Shown in pieces: positions 25,966 through 34,895 of a stretch of 45,174 nucleotides of DNA (position 1 is the stretch's first letter; each line of letters begins with the position of its first letter). Where the stretch lies: positions 1 through 45,174 of the forward strand of contig JAISOY010000070.1 of NCBI GenBank assembly GCA_031275285.1, read 5' to 3'. The notes below the pieces were generated by a model. The model was not told the DNA's origin, did no database searches, and saw nothing but the letters and a program-made list of their open reading frames with translations. A program made the position numbers and the translations under genes. This stretch comes from Bacteroidales bacterium (GTDB lineage Bacteria; Bacteroidota; Bacteroidia; Bacteroidales; UBA4181).

Positions 25966-26937
25966 TTACAGTTCTAATGGCGGCAATATGGATGCTGTAA
26001 ATTTTAAAACCTCCTGTTCGGGATGATTTTCAAATATGTTGGTTCCTGAAACCTGAGTTACCATTAATTCCTTCTCCTTACATTCAACTTCTATTTTAAT
26101 TGTCAGGTTTTCTTCCAAAGGATCGTCCCAAGGGTTAGGCCTGTGGTAGCCGCTGCCCAATAGTTTTGTGAAATTAATTTCTATGGTGTGGTCATCAATT
26201 TCAAAGGTTCCTGTTCTCAATATAGCTACATCAGAGAGAAATCGGCCATTTTGGTATTCTTTTTCAATGAAATAGCTGAAATTTATTTCACCTGTAGGCG
26301 AAAAGTCCAGATTATAAGTATATTGGCCATTACTATTTTTACCTTTCAGGTACCATGCGGCTACCGGATAATAACCAAGTTTGTCCATAAGGTTTTCTGC
26401 TTTCTCGTCCTTCCATTCTTTTAGTGGAGGCTGTATTTTTTCCTTTGTAAGGAAAGGCCGGCTATACATATATGCATGAACCGAATCGCGATTGCTATCC
26501 GGCAATGCTTTCCACTTCAACACATAATGGTTTTTGGAACCGTATGCCTGAAAGTAAAAATCAAGTGTTTCGATACCGGTATTCCGGTCGGAAATTACAG
26601 TGCCATGCGATTGATTATCAATACCCCCGTTCTTGTAAGCATTATACACAACGGTAGTATCTATGTCGGCATTCAGCACATTGTTTTGTATCCGCTCGTT
26701 TTTAAGGCTGAAATACCAATATTCGATGTTATCGCTTTGTTCGATCCGGATTACGTATGCTGATTTAAGATCTCTTTGAACCACATCTATGCGTTTGATC
26801 CATGTCGTCCGATCTGTGTTGAAGGCCGTGTAGTTGATACACTCTACGCTACCATCGGCAAGCAAACTGTTATTTTGTGCCTGACTTAATATTGTTGTCA
26901 TGATGAAAATAAATATTAAAAATAGTTGCCTCATCAA
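25966..26937 (-). CDS. Exported protein of unknown function
   Basis: A 323-residue protein I do not recognise. It has a Sec signal peptide (MMRQLFLIFIFIMTTILSQA, cleavage near QAQ). The mature part is rich in aromatic and charged residues in beta-strand-like alternation (RIEQSDNIEYWYFSLKNERI, YTYNLDFSPTGEINFSYFI, TFEIDDHTIEINFTKLLG), with no Cys lipobox and no transmembrane segment. It is probably a periplasmic beta-sheet protein. It converges on the POT-like transporter (54 nt apart) and diverges from the ABC-F gene, so context gives no function. Confidence 0.7.
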   Translation of the reverse strand: MMRQLFLIFIFIMTTILSQAQNNSLLADGSVECINYTAFNTDRTTWIKRIDVVQRDLKSAYVIRIEQSDNIEYWYFSLKNERIQNNVLNADIDTTVVYNAYKNGGIDNQSHGTVISDRNTGIETLDFYFQAYGSKNHYVLKWKALPDSNRDSVHAYMYSRPFLTKEKIQPPLKEWKDEKAENLMDKLGYYPVAAWYLKGKNSNGQYTYNLDFSPTGEINFSYFIEKEYQNGRFLSDVAILRTGTFEIDDHTIEINFTKLLGSGYHRPNPWDDPLEENLTIKIEVECKEKELMVTQVSGTNIFENHPEQEVLKFTASILPPLEL

Positions 26938-27132
26938 ATTTTATTCTTGATTTTTATTGTCATTCGCTACGGTAACCATTGAATTTCAGGATATAAAGAT
27001 ACTACAATTCGTTTGATTCTCCACTGTTGTCAGTTTTCTTTAAGTATATACAGCAGATAATGTGAATTTTCGTTTTCGTAAAACGCGGCTTAATCCCTCC
27101 GGAGATAAAAAACACCTGAAAATCTCATCATC

Positions 27133-27171
27133 ATACGAAAGATATCCTGTTTATTGAGACATCTTTCGTAT
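27133..27171 (+). promoter_or_regulatory. 11-bp inverted repeat overlapping the ABC-F promoter
   Basis: ATACGAAAGAT and ATCTTTCGTAT are perfect 11-nt arms with a 17-nt spacer, followed by TTTTTG. The right arm overlaps the -7 box TATTTTTG (27169-27176). It could be an operator covering the promoter, or an intrinsic terminator/attenuator if transcription starts further upstream. Confidence 0.5.
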
Positions 27172-27201
27172 TTTTGCATCGTTTAAATCAAAAAATAATA
27201 G

Positions 27202-27242
27202 CTGTATTGTGTTTAAACAGGAATGATCTTAATGCAATACAG
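27202..27242 (+). promoter_or_regulatory. Leader inverted repeat just upstream of the ABC-F start
   Basis: CTGTATTG and CAATACAG are perfect 8-nt arms with a 25-nt loop that itself contains GTTTAAAC. The repeat ends 14 nt before the ATG and could control ribosome access. Confidence 0.4.
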
Positions 27243-27256
27243 GATAGTATGATCAA

Positions 27257-29209
27257 ATGGTTTCAGTCAATCAATTAACGGTATCATTCGGCGGTATCGA
27301 CTTATTCAATAATATCACATTTCTGGTCAATCCGCGTGACAGGATTGGTCTGGTAGGCAAGAACGGGGCCGGAAAGTCGACCCTGCTGAAGATCTTTGCC
27401 GGTTTGCAGGAGGCAACTTCCGGAACGATCACTATTCCCCAGAATATCGATGTAGGATATCTTCCGCAACAGATGATCCATCAGAGTGGTAAAACGGTGA
27501 TGGAGGAAACCCGGATGGCATTTGACCGTGTATTGGGTTTACTTCGCGAAATAGAAGAGATCAATGTCCAGATAGCAGAACGTACCGATTATGAATCGGA
27601 ATCGTATCTGGATATGATTCACCGGCTTACTGAGTTGAATGAGCGATATGAAATGCTGGGTGGGAACAATATCGATGCGGATGTGGAAAAGACCCTTGTC
27701 GGACTGGGTTTTTCCGTTTCGGATTTTAACCGTCAGACTTCCGAATTAAGCGGTGGTTGGCGCATGCGTATCGAGCTGGCAAAAGTATTGCTTCGCCGGC
27801 CGGATGTTTTGTTGCTGGACGAGCCGACCAACCATCTGGATATAGAATCCATACAATGGCTGGAAAGTTTCCTGAAAGATTTTCCGGGTGCAGTGGTACT
27901 GGTTTCACACGACCGTGCTTTTCTGGATAATGTGACCCAGCGTACAGTGGAGATATCTTTGGGAAAGATCTACGATTATAAAGCCCCTTATACCCGTTAC
28001 CTTGATTTACGGAAGGAGTTCCGCGAGCAACAATTGGCTGCCTACCGTAACCAACAGAAGATGATCCAGGATACGGAAGATTTTATCGAACGTTTTCGTT
28101 ATAAAGCCACTAAGGCCGTGCAGGTACAGTCGCGTATCAAACAATTGGGAAAAATCGACAGGATTGAAATAGAGGATGAAGATTTGTCTGCTATCCATGT
28201 ACGTTTTCCTGCCGCGCCACGTTCCGGGACAGTGGCCGTTGAAACGGATTCATTAGTCAAACGATATGGGGATAAGCTGATCCTCGATGGGATTGATTTT
28301 AAAGTGCACCGTGGAGAAAAGATTGCTTTTGCCGGAAAGAATGGAGAGGGAAAGTCGACACTTTCCAAGATTATTATGGGAGAAGTGCCTCATGAACAGG
28401 GAATTGTGAAGATCGGGCATAATGTTCATATCGGTTATTTTGCGCAAAACCAGGATGAGATCATGGACGAAAACCTAACTGTATTTCAGACCATTGACCA
28501 GGTGGCCGTGGGGGACATCCGTACCAAAATACGCGATTTACTGGGAGCGTTTCTTTTCCGTGGTGAGGATATTGATAAAAAAGTCAGGGTGTTGTCCGGT
28601 GGTGAACGTTCACGGTTAGCGATGGTGAAATTATTGCTGGAACCTTATAACCTGTTGTTGTTGGATGAGCCGACCAACCATCTGGATATGCGTTCGAAAG
28701 ACATCCTGAAACAGGCATTGCTTAAATACGACGGCACCCTGATCGTGGTCTCCCATGACCGTGACTTTTTAGATGGCCTGGTGGATAAGGTATATGAGTT
28801 TCGCGATAAGAAGATCAAGGAACATATCGGTGGTATTTATGAATTCCTGCAAAAGAAAAAGGTAGATAACCTGCAGGAATTGAACCGTAAAGCTCCGGTT
28901 GATATCCCTAAACCCATATCTGAGCCGGATCCCGGTCCGAAAGATGCCAAAGGGAATTATCTTGAAAAAAAGGAATGGGACAGGCAGGTTCGGAAAGCTG
29001 CCGCACAGGTGAAGGAAACGGAAGAAAAAATCGCACGGATCGAACGTGAAATAGAAACAACTGAACATCTTCTGGCTGTTCCTGAACATATCGAACCAGA
29101 TGAACTGGAAAAGATGTCCTTACACTACCAGCAACTGCAACATGACCTGGAAGAGGCCATGGGGTGTTGGGAGAAATTGACACTCGAATTAGAGAAAATC
29201 AAGAAGTAA
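27257..29209 (+). CDS. ABC-F family ATPase (Uup/EttA-type)
   Basis: A 650-residue soluble protein with two ABC ATPase domains and no membrane segments, the mark of ABC-F translation factors that bind the ribosomal E site. Walker A motifs are GLVGKNGAGKSTLLK (about 34-48) and FAGKNGEGKSTLSK (about 357-370); signatures are LSGGWRMRIELAKVLL and LSGGERSRLAMVKLLL; Walker B plus switch is LLLDEPTNHLDI/M with SHDRAFLD and SHDRDFLD. The linker between the domains (YRNQQKMIQDTEDFIERFRY) is the P-site tRNA interaction motif region. A charged C-terminal coiled coil (about 575-650) resembles Uup. The deacetylase starts 1 nt after its stop (TAATATG), so the two are translationally coupled. Confidence 0.95.
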   Translation: MVSVNQLTVSFGGIDLFNNITFLVNPRDRIGLVGKNGAGKSTLLKIFAGLQEATSGTITIPQNIDVGYLPQQMIHQSGKTVMEETRMAFDRVLGLLREIEEINVQIAERTDYESESYLDMIHRLTELNERYEMLGGNNIDADVEKTLVGLGFSVSDFNRQTSELSGGWRMRIELAKVLLRRPDVLLLDEPTNHLDIESIQWLESFLKDFPGAVVLVSHDRAFLDNVTQRTVEISLGKIYDYKAPYTRYLDLRKEFREQQLAAYRNQQKMIQDTEDFIERFRYKATKAVQVQSRIKQLGKIDRIEIEDEDLSAIHVRFPAAPRSGTVAVETDSLVKRYGDKLILDGIDFKVHRGEKIAFAGKNGEGKSTLSKIIMGEVPHEQGIVKIGHNVHIGYFAQNQDEIMDENLTVFQTIDQVAVGDIRTKIRDLLGAFLFRGEDIDKKVRVLSGGERSRLAMVKLLLEPYNLLLLDEPTNHLDMRSKDILKQALLKYDGTLIVVSHDRDFLDGLVDKVYEFRDKKIKEHIGGIYEFLQKKKVDNLQELNRKAPVDIPKPISEPDPGPKDAKGNYLEKKEWDRQVRKAAAQVKETEEKIARIEREIETTEHLLAVPEHIEPDELEKMSLHYQQLQHDLEEAMGCWEKLTLELEKIKK

Positions 29210-29210
29210 T

Positions 29211-29939
29211 ATGCTGTTTATTGCGTTTGTTGCACTTATTGCGTTGGTTCTGTTATTGGCGTTTTTGGTATATGCATCATTTCATATATCTTCCGGCGTA
29301 TATGTACAGGCGTTCTGTCGGGGTAATACTCCCGATAAAAAGGTAGCATTGACATTTGATGATGGTCCTCATGAAAAATATACACCTCAGGTGCTTGATA
29401 TTCTGTATAAATATAAAGCAAAAGCCTCTTTTTTTGTGATAGGAAAGAATGTCAAAGGGCATGAAAAAATACTGATGCGAATGAAGGATGATGGGCATAT
29501 TATTGGTGTGCATTCGCAAACGCATCATTCTGCTTTCCCGTTTTTTAGTGTTTCCAAAATCATTAAAGAATTACGGTTATGTGCACGCCGGATAGAATAT
29601 ATTACGGGATATGCCCCTGTGTGGTTCCGTCCGCCCTTTGGCGTAACCAATCCTTCCATAGCATCAGCTATAAAGAAACAGGATTTTCTGGTAGCCGGAT
29701 GGAACATCCGTTCGCTGGACACTGTAATTGATAAAAACCGGGTCATTCAAAAAGTACTTTCCCGGTTACAGCCCGGAGCTATTGTGCTGTTGCACGATCA
29801 TCTTCCGGATGCACCTTATATCCTCGAAGAAATATTGAAACATGCTACGGAACAAGGGTATGAATTTGTAACAGTAGAAGAAATGTATACCATTTCTCAT
29901 AAAAAAGGGTATCGAAAGAAAAGGTACCGGAGAAAGTAA
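29211..29939 (+). CDS. Polysaccharide deacetylase family protein (NodB homology domain)
   Basis: A 242-residue membrane-anchored deacetylase (CE4-type). An N-terminal helix (about 3-22) anchors it, facing the periplasm. NodB motifs are present in order: motif 1 LTFDDGPHEKYTP (about 46-58, metal-binding Asp pair), motif 2 GVHSQTHHSAFP (HSxxH metal ligands), motif 3 WFRPPFGVTNP, motif 4 VAGWNIRSLD and motif 5 VLLHDHLPDAP (catalytic His). Members remove N- or O-acetyl groups from peptidoglycan or other glycans; the substrate here is unknown. The basic tail (SHKKGYRKKRYRRK) is unusual. It is coupled to the ABC-F gene. Confidence 0.92.
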   Translation: MLFIAFVALIALVLLLAFLVYASFHISSGVYVQAFCRGNTPDKKVALTFDDGPHEKYTPQVLDILYKYKAKASFFVIGKNVKGHEKILMRMKDDGHIIGVHSQTHHSAFPFFSVSKIIKELRLCARRIEYITGYAPVWFRPPFGVTNPSIASAIKKQDFLVAGWNIRSLDTVIDKNRVIQKVLSRLQPGAIVLLHDHLPDAPYILEEILKHATEQGYEFVTVEEMYTISHKKGYRKKRYRRK

Positions 29940-29994
29940 GTGTTCACTGTTCGTAAGTTCACGGGTAAATGTGTATTACCAGACCGATGATTCA

Positions 29995-30882
29995 TTAAAA
30001 CTGAAAATCATCCTGTAAAATAGTATCGGCATAACGGCTGGGATAGGCCGAAAAAAAACCGGATACTTCAATACCGTCAGGAGGATCAATACATAGTATA
30101 TTGGTTTCCACATTGGCAGGAGGACCACTGAAAATAGGATTAGTGCCACGTAACTCCCTCTTTACCTGACTGATAAAAGTAGCATATTCTTTGGGTATAG
30201 CATTGATATTCAGGGTGACTTTGTCACCTAATTCCAACTTTTCCTCTTCCTCTTCCTGGTCGAAATAGTAACAGGCTATTCCATCCATATATGCTCCATT
30301 GAAGTATTCATCGTCCAGCACAAAAAATTTATTGATAGTAGGATTCAAAATGGAATCATTGATGGAAACAAAGATGCTGTAATAATTATCTTCTGGCAGA
30401 TCCTGGGCATATATCAACAATTCTACCATCTTTTTGAAGACAATAGACTTCTGGAGGGCAATGGAATCAATCTGGTTGATATGGGTTAAATAAGTTGATG
30501 AACGGTAATGTTCGGGAATACCGTCGTTATCAAAATCAAGGTGCACATCCAGGGTATATGTTTTTCCGGATCTTCCGAATACATTGGGAGCTGTTTGATA
30601 CAACCCGGGAACAGTATCATTTTCTCTCAGCCGGATAAATTCATCGTCAGTGGAAATGGTAACTGTAGCATTGCTGATACCTTCAGGGCTTTCGGTATGG
30701 AAATAACCTGCGGAACGGGTGATCCTGATATCATGTTGCATGGTATCGGTAGTGAGATAACCATAGATAACCAGTCGGGTAGGAGCATCATCTGTACTGA
30801 TCTCAATGCGTTCGGTACACGATGCGATACAAACAAATAAAAAGAGGATAGGTAATGTTTTACGGATATATGGAGGTATCAT
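29995..30882 (-). CDS. DUF4249 domain-containing lipoprotein
   Basis: A 295-residue lipoprotein (signal ending CIASC, Cys about 22) followed by the DUF4249 pattern: TRLVIYGYLTTDTMQHDIRITRSAGYF, ISNATVTISTDDEF, GLYQTAPNVFGRSGKTYTLDV, a middle EDNYYSIFV segment, and the terminal PPANVETNI with SGFFSAYPS. In Bacteroidota DUF4249 proteins often follow TonB-dependent receptors and are presumed surface-exposed, with no known activity. Here it follows lpxB with a 3-nt gap and no receptor nearby, so co-transcription with lipid A synthesis is likely. A short acidic run EEEEE (about residue 212) is notable. Confidence 0.82.
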   Translation of the reverse strand: MIPPYIRKTLPILFLFVCIASCTERIEISTDDAPTRLVIYGYLTTDTMQHDIRITRSAGYFHTESPEGISNATVTISTDDEFIRLRENDTVPGLYQTAPNVFGRSGKTYTLDVHLDFDNDGIPEHYRSSTYLTHINQIDSIALQKSIVFKKMVELLIYAQDLPEDNYYSIFVSINDSILNPTINKFFVLDDEYFNGAYMDGIACYYFDQEEEEEKLELGDKVTLNINAIPKEYATFISQVKRELRGTNPIFSGPPANVETNILCIDPPDGIEVSGFFSAYPSRYADTILQDDFQF

Positions 30883-30885
30883 TGA

Positions 30886-32037
30886 TCAGATAACGGATAA
30901 TACTACCGATGCTGCTTTTTCCGAAGGCATTAAATCACCGGGTTTTAATTTTAATAAATATTGTTGTGCTTCTTCTACCTGCTTTTTGGCTTTTTCCTGG
31001 GATTGCATCAATTCCAGCGCAACAGGAGTGATCAGGTTTTCATGACAGTTTTCCAGCACAAACTCAGGAATAATGAAACGGTCGGCCAGAATATTGATCA
31101 GGTTGGCATATTTAGTGGTAGCCAGATGTTTGATCATTTTATTGGATAAGTAATTGAACCTGTAGGCAATAATGTGTGGTGTACCGCATGCTGCCAGTTC
31201 CAGGGAAACCGTTCCGGATGCTGCCAATGCGAAGATACTGGCCTGAAAAGCGCTGTATCGTTCGTATTGTCCCAATACTACCCGGTGAGGTACCTGCAGG
31301 TCGGAAAAGCTGGTTTTGATCTCTTCCGCCATGGCTTCTACACTTGGAATAACCAGGAATAAATCCGGATACTCCCGGTGCAACTTGAGAATGACCTTTT
31401 TAAATACCGGTACAAGCCTGCTGACCTCACTGTGTCTGCTTCCCGGTAGCACAGTAAGCAGTGTGCTCTTTTCTGGAATATTGTACCGTGCCCTGAATTC
31501 GGTTTTATTGTCCGGAAGATTAGCCGTGTTCTCGATGACCGGGTGGCCGACAAAAGTACACTCTAAACCATATTTTTCGAAATACGGCGGTTCATAGGGG
31601 AGGAGCGTCATCAGGCGGTCCACCAGTTTGGCTACTTTGGGGGCACGACCTTTTTTCCATGCCCATACCTGTGGCGCTACATAATGTACTTTAGGCATAT
31701 CCATACCTTTATCCTTCAGTTGTTTCAGTACCTTGTTGACAAAGCCCCAACTATCTACAGTCACAACTACATCGGGCTTTTTGGCTTCGATGTCTGCGAT
31801 TACCTCTTTCATTCGCTTCAGGATAACCGGTAAACGGGGGACCACTTCCCAGAAACCCATCACGGAAAGTTCCGATATGTTGAACAGGCTTTCAAACCCG
31901 GATGCTTTCATTGTTTCACCCCCTGTTCCCGTGAAACGGATTTCAGGGTCTTTTTCATGTAAAGCGTGCATCAGCCTGGATGCAAGGATATCGCCGGATG
32001 GCTCACCTACAACGAAATAAATCAGTTTTTCGGCCAT
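30886..32037 (-). CDS. lpxB: Lipid-A-disaccharide synthase
   Basis: A 383-residue peripheral inner-membrane glycosyltransferase of family GT19. It joins UDP-diacylglucosamine and lipid X to form the lipid A disaccharide. Diagnostic segments are YFVVGEPSGDILASRLM (about 6-22), GTGGETMKASGFESL, ELSVMGFWEVVPRLP, HYVAPQVWAWKKGRA, LPYEPPYFEKYGLECTFVGHP, VLPGSRHSEVSRLVP and the donor-site SGTVSLELAACGTPHIIAYR. Its ATG overlaps the stop of the upstream repeat protein by 1 nt (TAATG), so they are translationally coupled, and DUF4249 follows after 3 nt. The organism is therefore a Gram-negative with lipid A. Confidence 0.97.
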   Translation of the reverse strand: MAEKLIYFVVGEPSGDILASRLMHALHEKDPEIRFTGTGGETMKASGFESLFNISELSVMGFWEVVPRLPVILKRMKEVIADIEAKKPDVVVTVDSWGFVNKVLKQLKDKGMDMPKVHYVAPQVWAWKKGRAPKVAKLVDRLMTLLPYEPPYFEKYGLECTFVGHPVIENTANLPDNKTEFRARYNIPEKSTLLTVLPGSRHSEVSRLVPVFKKVILKLHREYPDLFLVIPSVEAMAEEIKTSFSDLQVPHRVVLGQYERYSAFQASIFALAASGTVSLELAACGTPHIIAYRFNYLSNKMIKHLATTKYANLINILADRFIIPEFVLENCHENLITPVALELMQSQEKAKKQVEEAQQYLLKLKPGDLMPSEKAASVVLSVI

Positions 32038-32681
32038 TACTTGCTGGATATGGAAAGTTTAACCGAATCACCCGGAGTATATATTTTGATGGGATAGTGT
32101 TCCTTGGGTGTGTGCTGTAACATAGGAAAATAATCTTTTGAAACATATATCGGCATCCCGTCATACGGATGCCTGGTAATATTTTTTTCAGGATGATAAG
32201 ATAATTTTTCCTTTTCAGGATGAAATGGTTTCAACTTGGATTTCGGGGATAAATATTTGCTTAAATCTAACGAATCATTCAATGAATACTTGGAAAATAT
32301 ACTATCACTGACCGAATACCGTGGAGTGTATTTTTTAATGGGATAGTACTCCTTGGGAGTATGCTGTAACATAGGATGATATTCTTTTGGAACATATATC
32401 GGCATCCCGTCAAGTGGATGCCTGGTAATATTTTTTTCAGGATGATAAGATAATTTTTCCTTTTCAGGATGAAATGGTTTCAACTCGGATTTCGGGGATA
32501 AAAAATTGCTTAAATCTAACGAATCATTCAAAGAATACTTGAAAAATATACTATCATCGATAGCCGGTAACCTTAACCGGGATATGGTATCCGGATAAAT
32601 TTCCTCTTTTTTTTCTGTCTGGGAAAATAAAGAAATAGTGGATAATCCTGAAACCAACGTCAATAAAAGTAATCCTTTCAT
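32037..32681 (-). CDS. Exported protein with a tandem 83-residue duplication
   Basis: A 214-residue protein of unknown function. ATG 32681 gives a clean signal peptide (MKGLLLLTLVSGLSTISLFS); the longer frame from 32723 would bury it. The mature region is two nearly identical 83-residue units, each with YSLNDSLDLS, then FHPEKEKLSYHPEKNITRHP, then DGMPIYV and MLQHTPKE(Y/H)YPIK. The DNA period is 249 bp (about 32064-32312 and 32313-32561). It is rich in Pro, His, Tyr and Lys, so it may bind metal or a surface. It is coupled to lpxB by a TAATG overlap, hinting at a role near the envelope. Confidence 0.7.
   Translation of the reverse strand: MKGLLLLTLVSGLSTISLFSQTEKKEEIYPDTISRLRLPAIDDSIFFKYSLNDSLDLSNFLSPKSELKPFHPEKEKLSYHPEKNITRHPLDGMPIYVPKEYHPMLQHTPKEYYPIKKYTPRYSVSDSIFSKYSLNDSLDLSKYLSPKSKLKPFHPEKEKLSYHPEKNITRHPYDGMPIYVSKDYFPMLQHTPKEHYPIKIYTPGDSVKLSISSK
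32064..32561 (-). repeat. 249-bp in-frame tandem duplication
   Basis: Two head-to-tail copies with a period of 249 bp (for example CGGCATCCCG at 32151 and 32400). They are highly similar along most of their length, with in-frame substitutions, so the duplication is recent or kept alike by recombination. Confidence 0.85.
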
Positions 32682-32767
32682 GTTTTTAGGCAATAGTAAA
32701 AGTAAAATAAGCGCAAAAATCACGCCAATTCTTTTACATAAATGATACCAACTCGGACTGCGGAAAG

Positions 32768-34507
32768 CTACTCCGTAAATATGTAATTAAAACGCCCGCC
32801 CGGAGCCACGTCTCCGTTTACATACCAATCCATCGGATCTTCTTCCTGCATGTTGTCCGACCACTTGAATTCAATATCTATCGGACCGGAAAGGTTTAAC
32901 AGGGAACGGGGAATGGAGATCATCATTTTATGTTTTTCCGTTTGATAGGCAGGTCCTTTTTTGCTGATGTCTTTCCATGTGCCGTTTTCATAATGCTGCA
33001 GTCTTGACCCTTCAACAATCCGGTAATTATAACCATACCATCCGGTTTTAGGATTCCTGTCCGTGTCAATATACAGCCTCATCCAGTTGTCTCCTGAAGG
33101 AGGAGTTATATCACCTGCTGTTTCCACATAAAAATAAATATTACGCTTGTCTCTGGCTACCTTCATAATATGGAAATCATTCCTTCCGGTCGTATTGGTA
33201 TAGATCGTTTCGGGTTTCGATTGGGCACCCGGATGATTCCGGTTTTTAGTGTCGCCTGTATAATCCGTATATTGAAGAGATACTTCTTTCCAGTCGTTCA
33301 TGTTTTTGATACTTTTGCTCTGACCCGGATCCGGATCCTTTTCTATTCCCTTATAACGCCTGATGTTATTGACCAGTTGCATATAATAATGATCTTTCAG
33401 GTTAGCGGTCAGGGTAGGCTCAATATCCCGGCTATATTCAGGGCTTGCCTGGTCACAGAACCATGAATGCTCCGGATTATCATCCATGCTGGCCCATCTG
33501 CCGGCAATCCATTCATTCCATCCGGTAACAAAAACGAAAGATGTATTCTGTTTCAGCGCCTCATCCCATTGTTCCTGGAAATTGTATCCGTAAGGCATGT
33601 CTGTTTCCGGATTTCCATGTGTGTTTTTGCGATAACTCCTTCCCCAGTTGTCCATATTCCCGTAGAATGCTGATCCACCCATTCCGGCAGTAGGATTGGG
33701 ATGCTGTGCTACGGATACATTGATGATCTCCTTCTCGCCGCGGGAGTTAAAATGCACCTTGGGTGCCCTCGTGAATGATATCCAGGGCCATCCGTTGACC
33801 ACTTGTGATACAGTGGGCCATTGTGATTCCCGGAAGGTGAAGAAATCTTTGTAATTCCTGTCGCCTATTTCTCCGGTTACCCCTATAATCAATGGTTTTC
33901 CATCCAGATAAAACCAACAATCCGGATGCCGGTACGGAGCACCTTCTTTGTAACAATTGTCGTAAATTTCCTGCATGGCCTCCCCTGATCTGGTATTGGT
34001 GTAGAAAACGATTTTTGGGGGATTTTTCCCCTGTGCACGTATATCATCCATAGCTTTCATCAAAGCTTCGGATTGTTTCGGATAAGTGAGCCGGTTGGTG
34101 GCATCTATGGCTAAGAGGTCAACTCCGGCATCGGTCAGTAACTGGATGTTTTTGAAATGTACCCAGTAATCATCTCCCCGGTAATACCCGTAAACGGGTT
34201 TCCCCCAAAAATAGTAACGTCCCCTCGGGCTTCCCCAGTTGGGATTATCGCCGTCTTCAAATACTTCAGGATGATGTAAGGATAATTCATGCAAATCCCA
34301 GCTGTTTTCTGAAGTCACTGATCCCCTGTCTCCCTGCCACAGGAAATAAAACATGACTACCTGCCTGTTGGGTTTGGGGTCACCCACAGCATCATTTTGT
34401 AATAAGGTACGCCCTAATTCATCTGTTCCGGCCAGTGGCTGTCCGCATACCATCGAATTCATAACGACAAGGCCAACCGATATAAAAAGGAAAATAATTT
34501 TCTTCAT
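32768..34507 (-). CDS. GH99/WbsX-like TIM-barrel glycosidase with C-terminal CBM9-like domain (paralogue 1)
   Basis: A 579-residue secreted protein (signal about 1-22, ending VCGQ). The central barrel (about 30-390) has VVMFYFLWQGDRGS, LLTDAGVDLLAIDATN, CWFYLDGKPLIIGV and FVFVTGWNEWIAGRW, the last a hallmark of GH99-related/WbsX-type barrels. GH99 enzymes cleave internal alpha-mannosidic bonds, but this is only a distant relation. The C-terminal 150 residues (VARDKRNIYFYVETAGD, WMRLYIDTDRNPKTGWYGY, SIPRSLLNLSGPIDIEFKWSDNMQ) look like a CBM9/DOMON-type binding module. It is about 600 residues like its paralogue at 38126, with which it shares both domains. It is part of a four-gene carbohydrate block. 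Confidence 0.75.
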   Translation of the reverse strand: MKKIIFLFISVGLVVMNSMVCGQPLAGTDELGRTLLQNDAVGDPKPNRQVVMFYFLWQGDRGSVTSENSWDLHELSLHHPEVFEDGDNPNWGSPRGRYYFWGKPVYGYYRGDDYWVHFKNIQLLTDAGVDLLAIDATNRLTYPKQSEALMKAMDDIRAQGKNPPKIVFYTNTRSGEAMQEIYDNCYKEGAPYRHPDCWFYLDGKPLIIGVTGEIGDRNYKDFFTFRESQWPTVSQVVNGWPWISFTRAPKVHFNSRGEKEIINVSVAQHPNPTAGMGGSAFYGNMDNWGRSYRKNTHGNPETDMPYGYNFQEQWDEALKQNTSFVFVTGWNEWIAGRWASMDDNPEHSWFCDQASPEYSRDIEPTLTANLKDHYYMQLVNNIRRYKGIEKDPDPGQSKSIKNMNDWKEVSLQYTDYTGDTKNRNHPGAQSKPETIYTNTTGRNDFHIMKVARDKRNIYFYVETAGDITPPSGDNWMRLYIDTDRNPKTGWYGYNYRIVEGSRLQHYENGTWKDISKKGPAYQTEKHKMMISIPRSLLNLSGPIDIEFKWSDNMQEEDPMDWYVNGDVAPGGRFNYIFTE

Positions 34508-34517
34508 TTATATAAAA

Positions 34518-34601
34518 AGTTTAAAGTTCAAAAATTCAAGATTTAAAGTTCAAGATTCAAGATTCAAGATTCAAAATTCAAAGTTCAAAATTCAAAGTTC
34601 A
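34518..34601. repeat. Heptanucleotide-period AT-rich tandem array
   Basis: Imperfect repeats of TTCAAAG, TTCAAGA and TTCAAAA, about 12 units, directly upstream of the GH99-like gene at 32768. There is no spacer structure as in CRISPR. Confidence 0.75.
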
Positions 34602-34698
34602 TTTTAATTATTCAGCTTATAACGTTGGAAAGTCCATAAAGTCTGAAAGTGAGGTTTGAGAGATCTTTTTTCGCATATTTTTTATTCTTTTTGTTTAT

Positions 34699-34733
34699 AA
34701 AGTATGAAAGTCGGAACGTTTATAAAGTTTGAA
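34699..34733 (+). repeat. Dispersed intergenic repeat (AAAGTCGGAA family), copy 2
   Basis: Reads AAAGTCGGAACGTTTATAAA in its core, matching copies at 16511-16548 (inverted) and 37908-37944. Confidence 0.65.
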
Positions 34734-34895
34734 TATCCTACATAACTTTTTTACTTTACAACTTTATGAACTCTTTTACTTTTTTACTTCATTGCTCGCA
34801 GAAGGTCATGAGATCAGCTACGCCTATGTTTTCCATTGGCTCCGCCGAGCTAAAGGTTCTCCATTCTCCATTCTCCATTTTCCATTTTCCATTCT

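Larger units (their letters stand above)
26938..27256. other. Divergent 319-nt intergenic leader with two inverted repeats
   Basis: It separates the unknown exported protein (-) from the ABC-F gene (+). It holds two perfect inverted repeats (27133-27171 and 27202-27242) and a -7 box at 27169-27176. TATCTTTA on the - strand (26994-27001) is a one-mismatch -7 box for the exported-protein gene. No coding frame is supported. Confidence 0.55.
34508..34895. other. Gene-free 388-nt stretch of simple and dispersed repeats
   Basis: From about 34518 to 34601 the sequence is a TTCAAAG/TTCAAGA array with a 7-nt period. At 34621-34652 and 34699-34733 are copies of the AAAGTCGGAA family. A CCATTCT/CCATTTT array runs from about 34860 to 34895. 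A more GC-rich island (34793-34855) separates these. No conserved gene is seen; the + strand frame 34729-34965 is an artefact of the repeats. Confidence 0.65.

Noticed and set aside
34518..34601. Possible CRISPR array
   Set aside because: The units are 7 nt, AT-rich and contiguous, with no spacers and no cas genes nearby.
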